Source: Agrococcus sp. Marseille-Q4369
Lineage (GTDB): Bacteria; Actinomycetota; Actinomycetes; Actinomycetales; Microbacteriaceae
Length of the DNA stretch: 64,000 nt
Direction of reading: 5' to 3'
Assembly (NCBI RefSeq): GCF_018308945.1
Contig: NZ_CP070501.1
Location: 2,356,001-2,420,000, forward strand
Below the pieces are notes generated by a model. That model saw only the letters and a program-made list of their open reading frames with translations. It was not told where the DNA came from and did not search any database. Positions 42,551 to 51,058 of this stretch are shown piece after piece. Positions within the stretch are counted from its first letter, which is position 1. The number at the start of each line of letters is the position of its first letter. The position numbers and the translations under genes are program-made.

Positions 42551-42987
42551 CAGTGGCCACCCTCCATCGGCGAGAAGACGTTGATGAGGTGGTTCGGCAC
42601 GAAGTAGGCCATCAGCACGACCACGAGCCCCATCACGATCCAGAAGAGCGGGCGCTGGTTGCGCGTCGCCCACGGCCACACGTCGACCAGGATGATGCGC
42701 AGGCCGTTGAGGGCGTGGAGCACTACGGCACCGACGAGCACCGTCTCGCCGAGCCCCATGATGGGGTTCTTGTAGGTCGCCATGACGGCGTTGTACGCCT
42801 CGGGGCTGACCCGGATGAGTGCCGTGTCGAGCACGTGCACCAGCAGGAAGAAGTAGATCGCCACACCGGTGATTCGGTGCAGCACCCACGACCACATGCC
42901 CTCGTTGCCGCGATACAGCGTGCCGCTGAACGAGGTCTTCCGGGGCGCGGGGTCGGGGAGGGTGAGGCTGCTCGATGTCTCAGACAC
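42550..42987 (-). CDS. sdhC: Succinate dehydrogenase cytochrome b subunit, SdhC
   Basis: 145 residues, three helices; the heme-ligand region is HRITGVAIYFFLLVH, and LHALNGLRI lies in the following helix. The GTG at 42987 is chosen because GGAGGG lies seven bases upstream; a TTG at 43002 would overlap that ribosome site. It is the first gene of sdhCDAB. Confidence 0.92.
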   Translation of the reverse strand: MSETSSSLTLPDPAPRKTSFSGTLYRGNEGMWSWVLHRITGVAIYFFLLVHVLDTALIRVSPEAYNAVMATYKNPIMGLGETVLVGAVVLHALNGLRIILVDVWPWATRNQRPLFWIVMGLVVVLMAYFVPNHLINVFSPMEGGH

Positions 42988-43025
42988 GCGCGTTCCCTCC
43001 AAGGATTGACCGGGCTAGTGCCTCC

Positions 43026-43031
43026 ATCCTA
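43026..43031 (-). promoter_or_regulatory. -10 element (TAGGAT) of the sdh operon
   Basis: TAGGAT on the minus strand (43031-43026) would give a leader of about 30 bases containing the GGAGGG ribosome site of sdhC. No good -35 is seen. Confidence 0.4.
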
Positions 43032-43120
43032 TGCCCGCGGGGAGCACTGCTCCGGTTCGCGCCCGATCGCGTGCCGCCTCGCGCACGCCCTCGGCGAACG
43101 GCCGCGACACGCCGTGCGCA

Positions 43121-44272
43121 CTACGCGTCGACGAGGCCGCCGGCGCCGCGCAGCGCGCGCTGGGCCGCCGCCTCATAGTGGCCGAGCAGCTCGTCGCACA
43201 CCGCCGACCACGACCGGCCGAGCACGCGCCGCCGGCCGGCCTCGCCCATCCGCGACCGCATCGCCGCGTCGTCGACGAGCGCCCCGATCGCGCTCCGGAG
43301 GTCGGATGCGTCGTCGGGCTCGAAGAGGAAGCCGGTCGTGGCGTGCTCCACGAGGTCGATCGGCCCGCCGGCGCGGGGTGCGACGACCGGCAGGCCGCTC
43401 GCGGCGGCCTCCTGCAGGGTCTGCCCGAACGTCTCCTCCGCGCCCGTGTGGACGAAGACATCCATCGCCGCGTACGCCGCGCGCAGCGACGCGCCCTGCA
43501 GCTGGCCGAGGAAGACGGGCGAGAGCGGGGCGAGCTGGCGCCGCGTCTCGGCCATGCCGGGCCCGTCGCCGACGATCGCGAGCCGGATCCCGCCGAGCCC
43601 CTCAAGGGCGCGCAAGCGGTCGAGCCCCTTCTCGGGAGCGACGCGGCCGACGTAGCCGACGATCGTCTCGCCGCCCGGCGCGATGCGGCGCCGCAGCCTC
43701 GCCGCGGCGGGGTCCTGCCGGTTGTCGGGGTGGAAGCCGGCGAGGTCGACGCCGCGCACCCACGGGTGGATGCGCTTGACGCCGGCGTCCCGGAGGTCGG
43801 CGATCGCGGCGCTCGAGGGGGCGAGCGTGCGGTCGGCGCCGTTGTGGATGAGGCGGATGACGTGCCACGCGAAGGCGGCGCCCGCGCCGAGCCGGTTGCG
43901 GCGCGCGAACCCCGCGACATCGGTCTGGTAGATCGCGACGCTCGGCAGGCCGATGCGGGCGGCCTCGGCGATCGCCTGGCCGCCGAGCATGAAGGGGCTC
44001 GCCGCGTGCAGCACGTCGGGCTGGAAGCGCGCGAGCAGCGCCGCGACCTGCGGGCTCGGGAGCCCGACGGGGAACTGGCGATACGCGACCGACGGCACCT
44101 CGTGCACCGGCACGCCGCGGTAGTGCGCCGGCGCGCCGCAGCGCGGGGCGATGACGATCGCCTCCCGCCCGGTGTCGACGAGGTGGTCGAGCACCCGGCA
44201 CACCGACGTCGTGACGCCGTTGACCGTGGGGAGGAAGCTCTCCGTGACGATGGCCACCCGCTCGATGCGCAC
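43121..44272 (-). CDS. Glycosyltransferase family 4, probable mannosyltransferase (PimB/MgtA-like)
   Basis: 383 residues, GT-B fold. The N-terminal VTESFLPTVNGVTTSV and the central HAASPFMLGG and YQTDVAGFARR match GDP-mannose-dependent mannosyltransferases. The donor side has GYVGRVAPEKGLDRL and the catalytic-loop EETFGQTLQEAAASGLPVVAP. It probably adds mannose to phosphatidylinositol or a glycolipid at the membrane. The divergent neighbour makes GDP-mannose, the likely donor. The GTG at 44272 follows a -10 element by six bases. Confidence 0.88.
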   Translation of the reverse strand: MRIERVAIVTESFLPTVNGVTTSVCRVLDHLVDTGREAIVIAPRCGAPAHYRGVPVHEVPSVAYRQFPVGLPSPQVAALLARFQPDVLHAASPFMLGGQAIAEAARIGLPSVAIYQTDVAGFARRNRLGAGAAFAWHVIRLIHNGADRTLAPSSAAIADLRDAGVKRIHPWVRGVDLAGFHPDNRQDPAAARLRRRIAPGGETIVGYVGRVAPEKGLDRLRALEGLGGIRLAIVGDGPGMAETRRQLAPLSPVFLGQLQGASLRAAYAAMDVFVHTGAEETFGQTLQEAAASGLPVVAPRAGGPIDLVEHATTGFLFEPDDASDLRSAIGALVDDAAMRSRMGEAGRRRVLGRSWSAVCDELLGHYEAAAQRALRGAGGLVDA

Positions 44273-44278
44273 GAGGCC

Positions 44279-44284
44279 AAGGTA
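44279..44284 (-). promoter_or_regulatory. -10 element (TACCTT) of the glycosyltransferase gene
   Basis: TACCTT on the minus strand ends six bases before the GTG at 44272, and no ribosome site is present. It shares a 96-base region with the divergent guanylyltransferase promoter. Confidence 0.5.
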
Positions 44285-44355
44285 GGGCGGATGCGTGGCC
44301 GCGTCACGCGGGCGCGGTGAACGGTGGGTGAACTCACGGCAGCACGCCTGGCCCC

Positions 44356-44361
44356 TAGAGT
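44356..44361 (+). promoter_or_regulatory. -10 element (TAGAGT) of the guanylyltransferase gene
   Basis: TAGAGT ends seven bases before the ATG at 44369, and no ribosome site is present. Confidence 0.5.
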
Positions 44362-44368
44362 CGTCGGC

Positions 44369-45481
44369 ATGCCCGCTCTCGACGACTTCTGCAGCATCAT
44401 CCCCGCCGGCGGCGTCGGATCGCGGCTGTGGCCGCTCTCCCGCGCGGACGCACCGAAGTTCCTGCACGACCTCACCGGCAGCGGCAAGACGCTCCTGCGC
44501 GCGACCTTCGATCGGCTGCAGCCGGTCGCCGGTCCCGGCCGCACGATCGTCGTCACCGGGCGCGCGCACCGCGCGGCCGTCGAGGCGCAGATCCCCGAGC
44601 TCGACGACGCGAGCATCGTGCTCGAGGCCGACCCGCGCGACTCGACCGTCGCGATCGCGCTCGGCGCGGCGATCCTGCGCCGGCGGGAGCCCGACGTCAT
44701 CGTCGGCTCGTTCGCCGCCGACCACGTCATCGACGACGAGCGCTCGTTCCGGCGCGCGGTCGCCGAGGGCGTCGCGGCCGCCCGATCGGGTCGCATCGCC
44801 ACGATCGGCATCACCCCGACGGAGCCGGCGATCGGCTTCGGCTACATCCGCACGAACGGCTCCGCCGAGATCGAGGGCGCACCGAGCGCCGCGATCGTGC
44901 GCGAGTTCGTCGAGAAGCCCTCCGCCGACCGGGCGCGGCGCTACGTCGAGAGCGGCGAGTATCTCTGGAACGCCGGCATGTTCATCGCCCGCGCCGACGT
45001 GCTGCTCGGCGAGCTCGCGCGCGAGGAGCCCGAGCTCGCCGCGCACATCGAAGAGCTCGCCGAGGTGTGGGACGAGCCCGCCAAGCGCGGCCCCGCCGTC
45101 GACCGGCTCTGGCCGCAGCTCAAGAAGATCGCGATCGACTACTCGGTCGCCGAGCCCGCGGCGGCGCGCGGCAACATGGTCGTCGTCCCCGGCCACTTCG
45201 ACTGGGACGACGTGGGCGACTTCTCCGCCGTCGCGAAGCTCCACAACGGCGGCCGTCGCGGCCGGCTCGCGATCCTCGGCACCGCCGGCACCGTGCTCGC
45301 CGACTCGGCGAGCGGCATCGTCGTGGCGCACTCGAATCGCATCGTCTCGGTGGTCGGCATCAAGGACGTCGTGGTCGTCGACACCCCGGATGCCCTGCTC
45401 GTCACGACGACCGCGAACGCGCAGCGCGTGAAGAAGGTCGTCGACGCCGTGCGCCTCTCGGGCAACACCGACGTGCTCTGA
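44369..45481 (+). CDS. manC: Mannose-1-phosphate guanylyltransferase
   Basis: 370 residues; makes GDP-mannose from GTP and mannose-1-P. The nucleotidyltransferase signature is IPAGGVGSRLWPLSR followed by APKFL near residues 9-30, with EADPRDSTVAIALGAA, the metal Asp in SFAADHVI, EFVEKPSADRA and WNAGMFI. It lacks the C-terminal isomerase domain of bifunctional enzymes. The divergent mannosyltransferase suggests shared use in glycolipid or cell-wall mannan synthesis. Confidence 0.93.
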   Translation: MPALDDFCSIIPAGGVGSRLWPLSRADAPKFLHDLTGSGKTLLRATFDRLQPVAGPGRTIVVTGRAHRAAVEAQIPELDDASIVLEADPRDSTVAIALGAAILRRREPDVIVGSFAADHVIDDERSFRRAVAEGVAAARSGRIATIGITPTEPAIGFGYIRTNGSAEIEGAPSAAIVREFVEKPSADRARRYVESGEYLWNAGMFIARADVLLGELAREEPELAAHIEELAEVWDEPAKRGPAVDRLWPQLKKIAIDYSVAEPAAARGNMVVVPGHFDWDDVGDFSAVAKLHNGGRRGRLAILGTAGTVLADSASGIVVAHSNRIVSVVGIKDVVVVDTPDALLVTTTANAQRVKKVVDAVRLSGNTDVL

Positions 45482-45635
45482 GCCGCGGCCCGCCCGCTCT
45501 CGCGCTCGACCGGGCGGCTGCGCCCGACCGGGGCCGGCGCGCCCGACCCGCCGGGGCGCACCCGCCCCGATCGGGGTCGGCGAGCACCGAGCGAGCTCGC
45601 AGGACCGGACAGCACCGCGCGCCTCGCCCGCCGGT

Positions 45636-45641
45636 TACGAT
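45636..45641 (+). promoter_or_regulatory. -10 element (TACGAT) of the first BMP lipoprotein gene
   Basis: TACGAT would start a leader of about 20 bases that contains GAAGGAGA before the GTG at 45669. The upstream part of this 187-base gap is GC-rich and holds a small CGGGCG/CGCCCG hairpin (45511-45526), a possible manC terminator. Confidence 0.45.
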
Positions 45642-45668
45642 GGCGCCGACCCGCTCGAAGGAGACACC

Positions 45669-46742
45669 GTGGCCCGCTCGCTCGCCATCCCCGCGCTCGC
45701 CGCCCTGCTGCTGCTCGCCGGCTGCGCCGCCCCGCCGCCCGCCGAGACCGCCGCGCCCGGTGCCTCGGGCGACGCCGAGCAGTCGCTCGAGTGCGCGCAG
45801 ATGGTCACGAACTCCGGCGGCCTCAACGACCGCTCCTTCAACGAGACGAGCTGGGCGGGCATGGAGCGCGCCGAGGCCGAGCTCGGCGTCGAGGCCAACG
45901 TGCTCGTCTCGACGACCGAGAGCGACCTCGCGCCCAACGTGCAGGCGGCGGTCGAGACCGGCTGCGGCTTCGTCCTCACCGTCGGCTTCGAGCTCGCGGC
46001 CGCGACCGCCGAGCAGGCGGAGACGAACCCCGACGTGCAGTTCGCGATCGTCGACGAGATCGTCGAGGCGCCCAACGTGCGCTCGATCGTCTTCGACACC
46101 GCGCAGGCCGCGTTCCTCGCGGGCTACGCCGCCGCATCGGTGAGCGAGACCGGCACGGTCGCGACCTTCGGCGGCGGCAACCAGCCGCCCGTGACCCTCT
46201 TCATGGACGGCTTCGCCGCGGGCATCGACGCCTACAACGAGGCGAAGGGCGCCGACGTGCAGCTGCTCGGCTGGGACCCCGAGACGCAGGACGGCACCTT
46301 CACCGGCGACTTCGAGAACGTCGCGAACGGCCGCTCGCTCAGCGAGGCGTTCCTCGCGCAGGGCGCCGACGTCATCCTCCCCGTCGCCGGCCAGGTCGGC
46401 GAGGGCGCGCTCACCGCATCCATCGACGCGGGCGGCGCGGCGCTCGTCATCTGGGTCGACAACGACGGCTTCGAGACGCTGCCGGAGGAGTACCGCGGCA
46501 TCCTGCTCACGAGCATCATGAAGAACACCGAGGATGCGGTGGTCACCGCGGTCGGGGACGCCGCCGACGGCACGATCTCCGACGAGCCCATCATCGGCAC
46601 GCTCGAGAACGGCGGGGTCGACATCTCCCCGTTCCACGACCTCGACGCGCGCGTGAGCGACGAGACGAAGGCCGAGCTCGAGGCGCTCCGCGAGCAGATC
46701 ATCGCGGGGGAGATCACCGTGGAGTCGCCCTCGAGCCCTTGA
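45669..46742 (+). CDS. BMP-family substrate-binding lipoprotein, first copy
   Basis: 357 residues. A lipoprotein signal ends in LAGC with Cys19. The BMP/PnrA fold follows: GGLNDRSFNE near the start of the mature part, VGFELAAATAEQAE, FLAGYAAASVSETG and MDGFAAG. BMP proteins with this transporter type bind purine or pyrimidine nucleosides outside the membrane. It shares about half its residues with the next gene, so they are tandem paralogues that may differ in nucleoside preference. GAAGGAGA precedes the GTG. Confidence 0.9.
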   Translation: MARSLAIPALAALLLLAGCAAPPPAETAAPGASGDAEQSLECAQMVTNSGGLNDRSFNETSWAGMERAEAELGVEANVLVSTTESDLAPNVQAAVETGCGFVLTVGFELAAATAEQAETNPDVQFAIVDEIVEAPNVRSIVFDTAQAAFLAGYAAASVSETGTVATFGGGNQPPVTLFMDGFAAGIDAYNEAKGADVQLLGWDPETQDGTFTGDFENVANGRSLSEAFLAQGADVILPVAGQVGEGALTASIDAGGAALVIWVDNDGFETLPEEYRGILLTSIMKNTEDAVVTAVGDAADGTISDEPIIGTLENGGVDISPFHDLDARVSDETKAELEALREQIIAGEITVESPSSP

Positions 46743-46813
46743 CGGAGGCTCAGGGTTTGCAACGATTGCGTTTCGGTGGCCCGCGGCGGCGGTTGCGGGC
46801 GTCGTCGCGGCCG

Positions 46814-46819
46814 TATGCT
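46814..46819 (+). promoter_or_regulatory. -10 element (TATGCT) of the second BMP lipoprotein gene
   Basis: TATGCT ends eight bases before an in-frame ATG at 46828 and 56 bases before the preferred TTG start at 46876. It gives the second copy its own promoter. Confidence 0.45.
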
Positions 46820-46875
46820 CGACCATCATGCGCTCAGCCGCGTCGCGGCGAGCGTCCTTTGCACTGGAGGATCCC

Positions 46876-47976
46876 TTGAAGTTCACCCGTTCCGCCGCGC
46901 GCGGCGGCGCCATCGCCCTCGGCGCGGCGCTCCTGCTCGCCGGCTGCGCCGCAGCCCCCGACGCCCCGTCGAGCTCGACGGGCGCGTCCGGCGACCCCGC
47001 CGCCACCACCGACATCCAGCCCTGCATCATCTCCGACGCGGGCGGCTTCGACGACCGCTCCTTCAACCAGCTCGGCGCTGAGGGCCTCCGTGCCGCGTCT
47101 GAGACGATCGGCGTCGAGCCGATCGAGGTCGAGTCGCAGTCGGAGGCCGACTACGCCGCCAACCTGACGAGCGTCATCGACGAGGGCTGCAACATGGTCG
47201 TCTCCGTCGGCTTCGCGCTCTCCGAGGCGACCGCCGCGGCTGCCGAGGCGAACCCCGACCTCAGCTTCACGATCATCGACGACAACGCGATCGACCTGCC
47301 GAACGTCAAGCCGATCATCTACGACACGGCTGAGGCGGCGTTCCTCGCCGGCTACGCGGCCGCGTCGTACTCGGAGTCGGGCATCGTCGCCACGTGGGGC
47401 GGCCAGCAGTACCCGACCGTCACGATCTTCATGGACGGCTTCGCAGCCGGCGTGGAGTACTACAACGAGCAGAAGGGCGAGAACGTCGAGGTCCGCGGTT
47501 GGGACCACGAGGCGCAGACCGGCTCGTTCACGGGCGGCTTCGAGGCCGGTCCGACCGCGCAGCAGATGGCACAGACGTTCATCGAGCAGGGAGCTGACGT
47601 GCTCCTGCCGGTCGGTGGCCCGATCTTCCTCTCGGCCGCTGAGGCGATCCGCGACGCGGGGGATGACTCCCGCATCGCCATGGTGGGCGTCGACGCAGAC
47701 CTCTACGAGACGTCCCCGAACTACGCCGACCTCTTCCTGACGTCGATCATGAAGGGCATGTCGCAGGGCGTCCAGACGGTCGTCGAGGAGGCTGCCGCGG
47801 GCAACTTCTCGAACGAGCCGTACGTCGGCACGCTCGAGAACGAGGGCGTGAGCATCGCTCCGTTCCACGACTTCGAGGGCTCGGTCGACCCCGAGCTGCA
47901 GGCGGAGCTCGACGAGATCGAGGCGGCGATCATCGCCGGCGAGATCGAGGTCGGCTCGCCCTCGAGCCCGGAGTAA
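46876..47976 (+). CDS. BMP-family substrate-binding lipoprotein, second copy
   Basis: 366 residues from a TTG start with GGAGG five bases upstream. This start gives a compact lipoprotein signal (LLAGC, Cys24); the ATG at 46828 would make an unusually long signal region of 40 residues. The fold shows GGFDDRSFNQ, VGFALSEATAAAAE, FLAGYAAASYSESG and MDGFAAG, close to the first copy. It is likely the main binding protein of the following importer. A strong hairpin after its stop may lower transcription of the ATPase and permeases relative to the binding protein. Confidence 0.9.
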   Translation: MKFTRSAARGGAIALGAALLLAGCAAAPDAPSSSTGASGDPAATTDIQPCIISDAGGFDDRSFNQLGAEGLRAASETIGVEPIEVESQSEADYAANLTSVIDEGCNMVVSVGFALSEATAAAAEANPDLSFTIIDDNAIDLPNVKPIIYDTAEAAFLAGYAAASYSESGIVATWGGQQYPTVTIFMDGFAAGVEYYNEQKGENVEVRGWDHEAQTGSFTGGFEAGPTAQQMAQTFIEQGADVLLPVGGPIFLSAAEAIRDAGDDSRIAMVGVDADLYETSPNYADLFLTSIMKGMSQGVQTVVEEAAAGNFSNEPYVGTLENEGVSIAPFHDFEGSVDPELQAELDEIEAAIIAGEIEVGSPSSPE

Positions 47977-47986
47977 CCAGGCACAG

Positions 47987-48024
47987 CGCGCGTGGGGGTC
48001 GGCGCAAGCCGGCCCCCACGCGCG
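47987..48024 (+). terminator. Hairpin (partial terminator) between the BMP gene and the importer genes
   Basis: A 17-base stem with one T·G pair and a GCAA loop (48004-48007), 10 bases after the BMP stop. Such hairpins between binding-protein and transporter genes reduce downstream transcription. A -10-like TACATT near 48055 could also restart it. Confidence 0.75.
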
Positions 48025-48095
48025 TGCGCGGCTCCGCGGATCGCGAGCCACCGATACATTCATCAGTCGTCGCCGTCGTCGTCGAAGGAAGGCCC

Positions 48096-49655
48096 ATGAC
48101 CGTCGAGCCAACTCCCCTCGGGGCACCTACCCTCGAGCTGCGCGGCATCACCAAGCGCTTCGGCGCGCTGACCGCGAACGACCACATCGACCTCGAGGTG
48201 CGGGCGGGCGAGATCCACTGCCTGCTCGGCGAGAACGGCGCCGGCAAGTCGACGCTCATGAACGTCCTCTACGGCCTCTACCGCGCCGAGGAGGGCGAGA
48301 TCCTCCTCGACGGCGAGCCGCAGGCCTTCGCCGGCCCCGGCGACGCGATGCGCGCCGGCATCGGCATGGTGCACCAGCACTTCATGCTCATCCCCGTCTT
48401 CACCGTCGCCGAGAACGTGCTGCTCGGCCACGAGCGCGAGCTCGGCGGCCTGAGCGGCGCGCGCCAGAAGGTGCGCGAGATCTCGCAGCGCTTCGGCTTC
48501 CACGTCGACCCCGACGCCAGGATCGAGGACCTCCCCGTCGGCGTGCAGCAGCGGGTCGAGATCATCAAGGCGCTCTCGCAGGACGCGAAGGTGCTCGTGT
48601 TCGACGAGCCGACCGCCGTGCTGACGCCGCAGGAGACCGACGAGCTCATGGCGATCATGCAGCAGCTGCGCGACGAGGGCACCGCGATCGTCTTCATCAC
48701 CCACAAGCTGCGCGAGGTGCGCGCGATCGCCGACCGCATCACCGTCATCCGGCTCGGCAAGGTCGTCGGCACCGCGAGCCCCGAGTCGTCGACGACCGAG
48801 CTCGCCTCGATGATGGTCGGCCGCGCCGTCGAGCTGACGGTGCAGAAGAACCCGCCGGTGCTGACCGACAACGCGCTCGTCGTCTCGGGCCTCACGGTGC
48901 TGGATGCGGTGGGCCAGAAGGTCGTCAACGACGTCTCGTTCACGGTGCGGGGCGGCGAGGTGCTCTGCATCGCCGGTGTCCAGGGCAACGGGCAGACCGA
49001 GCTCACCGAGGCGATCCTCGGGCTGCAGCACCGCGTGAGCGGCTCGATCGACCTCAACGGCAACGAGCTCATCGGCGACTCCGTGCGCGAGGTGCTCGAC
49101 GCGGGCGTCGGCTTCGTGCCCGAGGACCGCAAGGTCGACGGGCTCGTCGGCGACTTCTCGATCGCCGAGAACCTCATGCTCGACCGCTACAGCGGCGCCC
49201 CCTTCGTGCGCGCCGCGACCGTCGACCGCGAGGAGCGCGACCGCTTCGCGACCGAGAAGCTCGAGTCGTTCGACATCCGCGCGCAGGGCATCGAGACGCC
49301 CGTCGGCACGCTCTCGGGCGGCAACCAGCAGAAGGTCGTGCTCGCGCGCGAGCTCGGCCGGCCGCTCGCCCTCTTCGTCGCCTCGCAGCCCACGCGCGGC
49401 CTCGACGTCGGCTCGATCGAGTTCGTGCACAGCCAGATCATCGCGACCCGCGACGCGGGCATCCCCGTCATCGTCGTCTCGACCGAGCTCGACGAGGTCG
49501 TCGGCCTCGCCGACCGCATCGCGGTGATGTACCGCGGCGGGATCGTCGGCATCGTGCCGGCCGACACGAGCCGAGACACGCTCGGCCTCATGATGGCCGG
49601 CGAGCGCGTCGCCGGCGCCCCTCACCCCGAGCCCTCGAAGGGAGCCGCAGCGTGA
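48096..49655 (+). CDS. Nucleoside-type ABC importer, duplicated ATP-binding protein
   Basis: 519 residues with two ATPase halves, as in RbsA/NupA-type proteins. First half: Walker A GENGAGKST near residue 50, signature-like LPVGVQQRVEI, Walker B VLVFDEPTAVL. Second half: an altered Walker A (GVQGNGQTE), signature LSGGNQQKVVLARE and a Walker B variant FVASQPTRGLD. The degenerate second site is normal for this family. GAAGGAAGG precedes the ATG. It overlaps the next gene by four bases. Confidence 0.93.
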   Translation: MTVEPTPLGAPTLELRGITKRFGALTANDHIDLEVRAGEIHCLLGENGAGKSTLMNVLYGLYRAEEGEILLDGEPQAFAGPGDAMRAGIGMVHQHFMLIPVFTVAENVLLGHERELGGLSGARQKVREISQRFGFHVDPDARIEDLPVGVQQRVEIIKALSQDAKVLVFDEPTAVLTPQETDELMAIMQQLRDEGTAIVFITHKLREVRAIADRITVIRLGKVVGTASPESSTTELASMMVGRAVELTVQKNPPVLTDNALVVSGLTVLDAVGQKVVNDVSFTVRGGEVLCIAGVQGNGQTELTEAILGLQHRVSGSIDLNGNELIGDSVREVLDAGVGFVPEDRKVDGLVGDFSIAENLMLDRYSGAPFVRAATVDREERDRFATEKLESFDIRAQGIETPVGTLSGGNQQKVVLARELGRPLALFVASQPTRGLDVGSIEFVHSQIIATRDAGIPVIVVSTELDEVVGLADRIAVMYRGGIVGIVPADTSRDTLGLMMAGERVAGAPHPEPSKGAAA

Positions 49656-51058
49656 ACGAGACGCCGCGCGACGCCGACGACCCGATCGAGCCCGCCGCTC
49701 CCCAGCGTCCCGGCGGCTCGCCCGACTCGGGCGCCGCCCCCACGGTCGTCCACGCGCCCGCCGAGGCGGAGGTGCAGGTCGCGGCGCCCGTCGCCCCGAC
49801 CGACGACCGCACCGCCGACATCGACGACCCGTGGGGCAGCGCCTTCCGTCGCATCATGGGCGGCAACCTCGTGATGGCGCTGCTCGCGATCCTCACGTCC
49901 CTCATCGTGGGCGGCATCCTCATCGCCGCGACCGACGAGCGCGTGCAGGAGACGGCCGGCTACTTCTTCGCCCGCCCCGGCGACATGCTCTCCGCCATCT
50001 GGACCGCGGTCTCGGGCGCCTACATCGCCCTCTTCCAGGGCGCGGTGCTCAACTTCGCGGCCGCCGACCGCGGCTTCATCTACCTGATCAAGCCGCTCAC
50101 CGACACGCTGAACTTCGCCACCCCGCTCATCGCGGCGGGCCTCGGCGTTGCGCTCGCGTTCCGCGTCGGCCTGTTCAACATCGGTGGTCGCGGCCAGATG
50201 CTCTGGGCCGCGGCGGCCTCCGCGTGGGTCGGCTTCGCGTTCCAGATGCCGCCGATCCTGCACGTCATCGTCGCGATCCTCGTCGGCATCGCCGCCGGCG
50301 CGATCTGGGCGGGCATCGCCGGCGCGCTCAAGGCCTACACGGGCGCGCACGAGGTGATCTCGACGATCATGCTCAACTTCGTCGCGTTCTGGTTCATCAC
50401 CTGGATGCTCCGCACGCCCGGCCTGCTGCAGAACCCCGGCGGCAACAACCCCATCTCGCCGCCCATGCCCGAGACGGCCATCCTGCCGTCGATCTTCGGC
50501 CCGCCGTTCGTGCTGCACTGGGGCTTCCTGCTCTCGGTGCTCGCCGTCATCACCTGCGCGTGGCTCATCAACCGCTCGAACCTCGGCTTCCAGTTCCGCG
50601 CGGTCGGGTACAACGCATCCGCCGCCCTCAACGCGGGCATGAACGTCAAGCGCCTCACGGTCTACGCGATGCTCCTCTCGGGCGCGTTCATGGGCCTCGC
50701 GGGCGCGCAGCAGGTGACGGGTGCCGTCACGACCGGCTTCACCGCCGGCATCGACGCCGGCATCGGCTTCGACGCCATCACGGTCGCGCTGCTCGGCGGC
50801 TCGACGCCGTGGGGCACGTTCTTCGCGGGCCTGCTCTTCGGCGCGTTCAAGGCGGGCGGCTTCCGCATGCAGGCCGCCGAGGGCGTGCCGGTCGACATCA
50901 TCCTCGTCGTCCAGTCGTTCATCGTGCTCTTCATCGCCGCGCCGCCGCTCGTGCGCGCGATGTTCGGCCTGCCGCAGCGCGGCAAGAAGTCGCGCCGCCA
51001 GCGCCGCGACGAGGCCGCGCTCGCCGCGATGACCCAGCAGAAGGGAGCGCAGTCGTGA
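49652..51058 (+). CDS. Nucleoside ABC importer permease, first subunit
   Basis: 468 residues. About 65 proline/alanine-rich cytoplasmic residues precede the first helix (about 72-95). Eight or more further helices follow, with the BPD_transp_2 landmarks FRVGLFNIGGRGQML, YTGAHEVISTIMLNF and GFDAITVALLGGSTPWGT. The C-terminus is basic. The GTG at 49652 overlaps the ATPase TGA. It pairs with the next permease. Confidence 0.92.
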   Translation: MNETPRDADDPIEPAAPQRPGGSPDSGAAPTVVHAPAEAEVQVAAPVAPTDDRTADIDDPWGSAFRRIMGGNLVMALLAILTSLIVGGILIAATDERVQETAGYFFARPGDMLSAIWTAVSGAYIALFQGAVLNFAAADRGFIYLIKPLTDTLNFATPLIAAGLGVALAFRVGLFNIGGRGQMLWAAAASAWVGFAFQMPPILHVIVAILVGIAAGAIWAGIAGALKAYTGAHEVISTIMLNFVAFWFITWMLRTPGLLQNPGGNNPISPPMPETAILPSIFGPPFVLHWGFLLSVLAVITCAWLINRSNLGFQFRAVGYNASAALNAGMNVKRLTVYAMLLSGAFMGLAGAQQVTGAVTTGFTAGIDAGIGFDAITVALLGGSTPWGTFFAGLLFGAFKAGGFRMQAAEGVPVDIILVVQSFIVLFIAAPPLVRAMFGLPQRGKKSRRQRRDEAALAAMTQQKGAQS

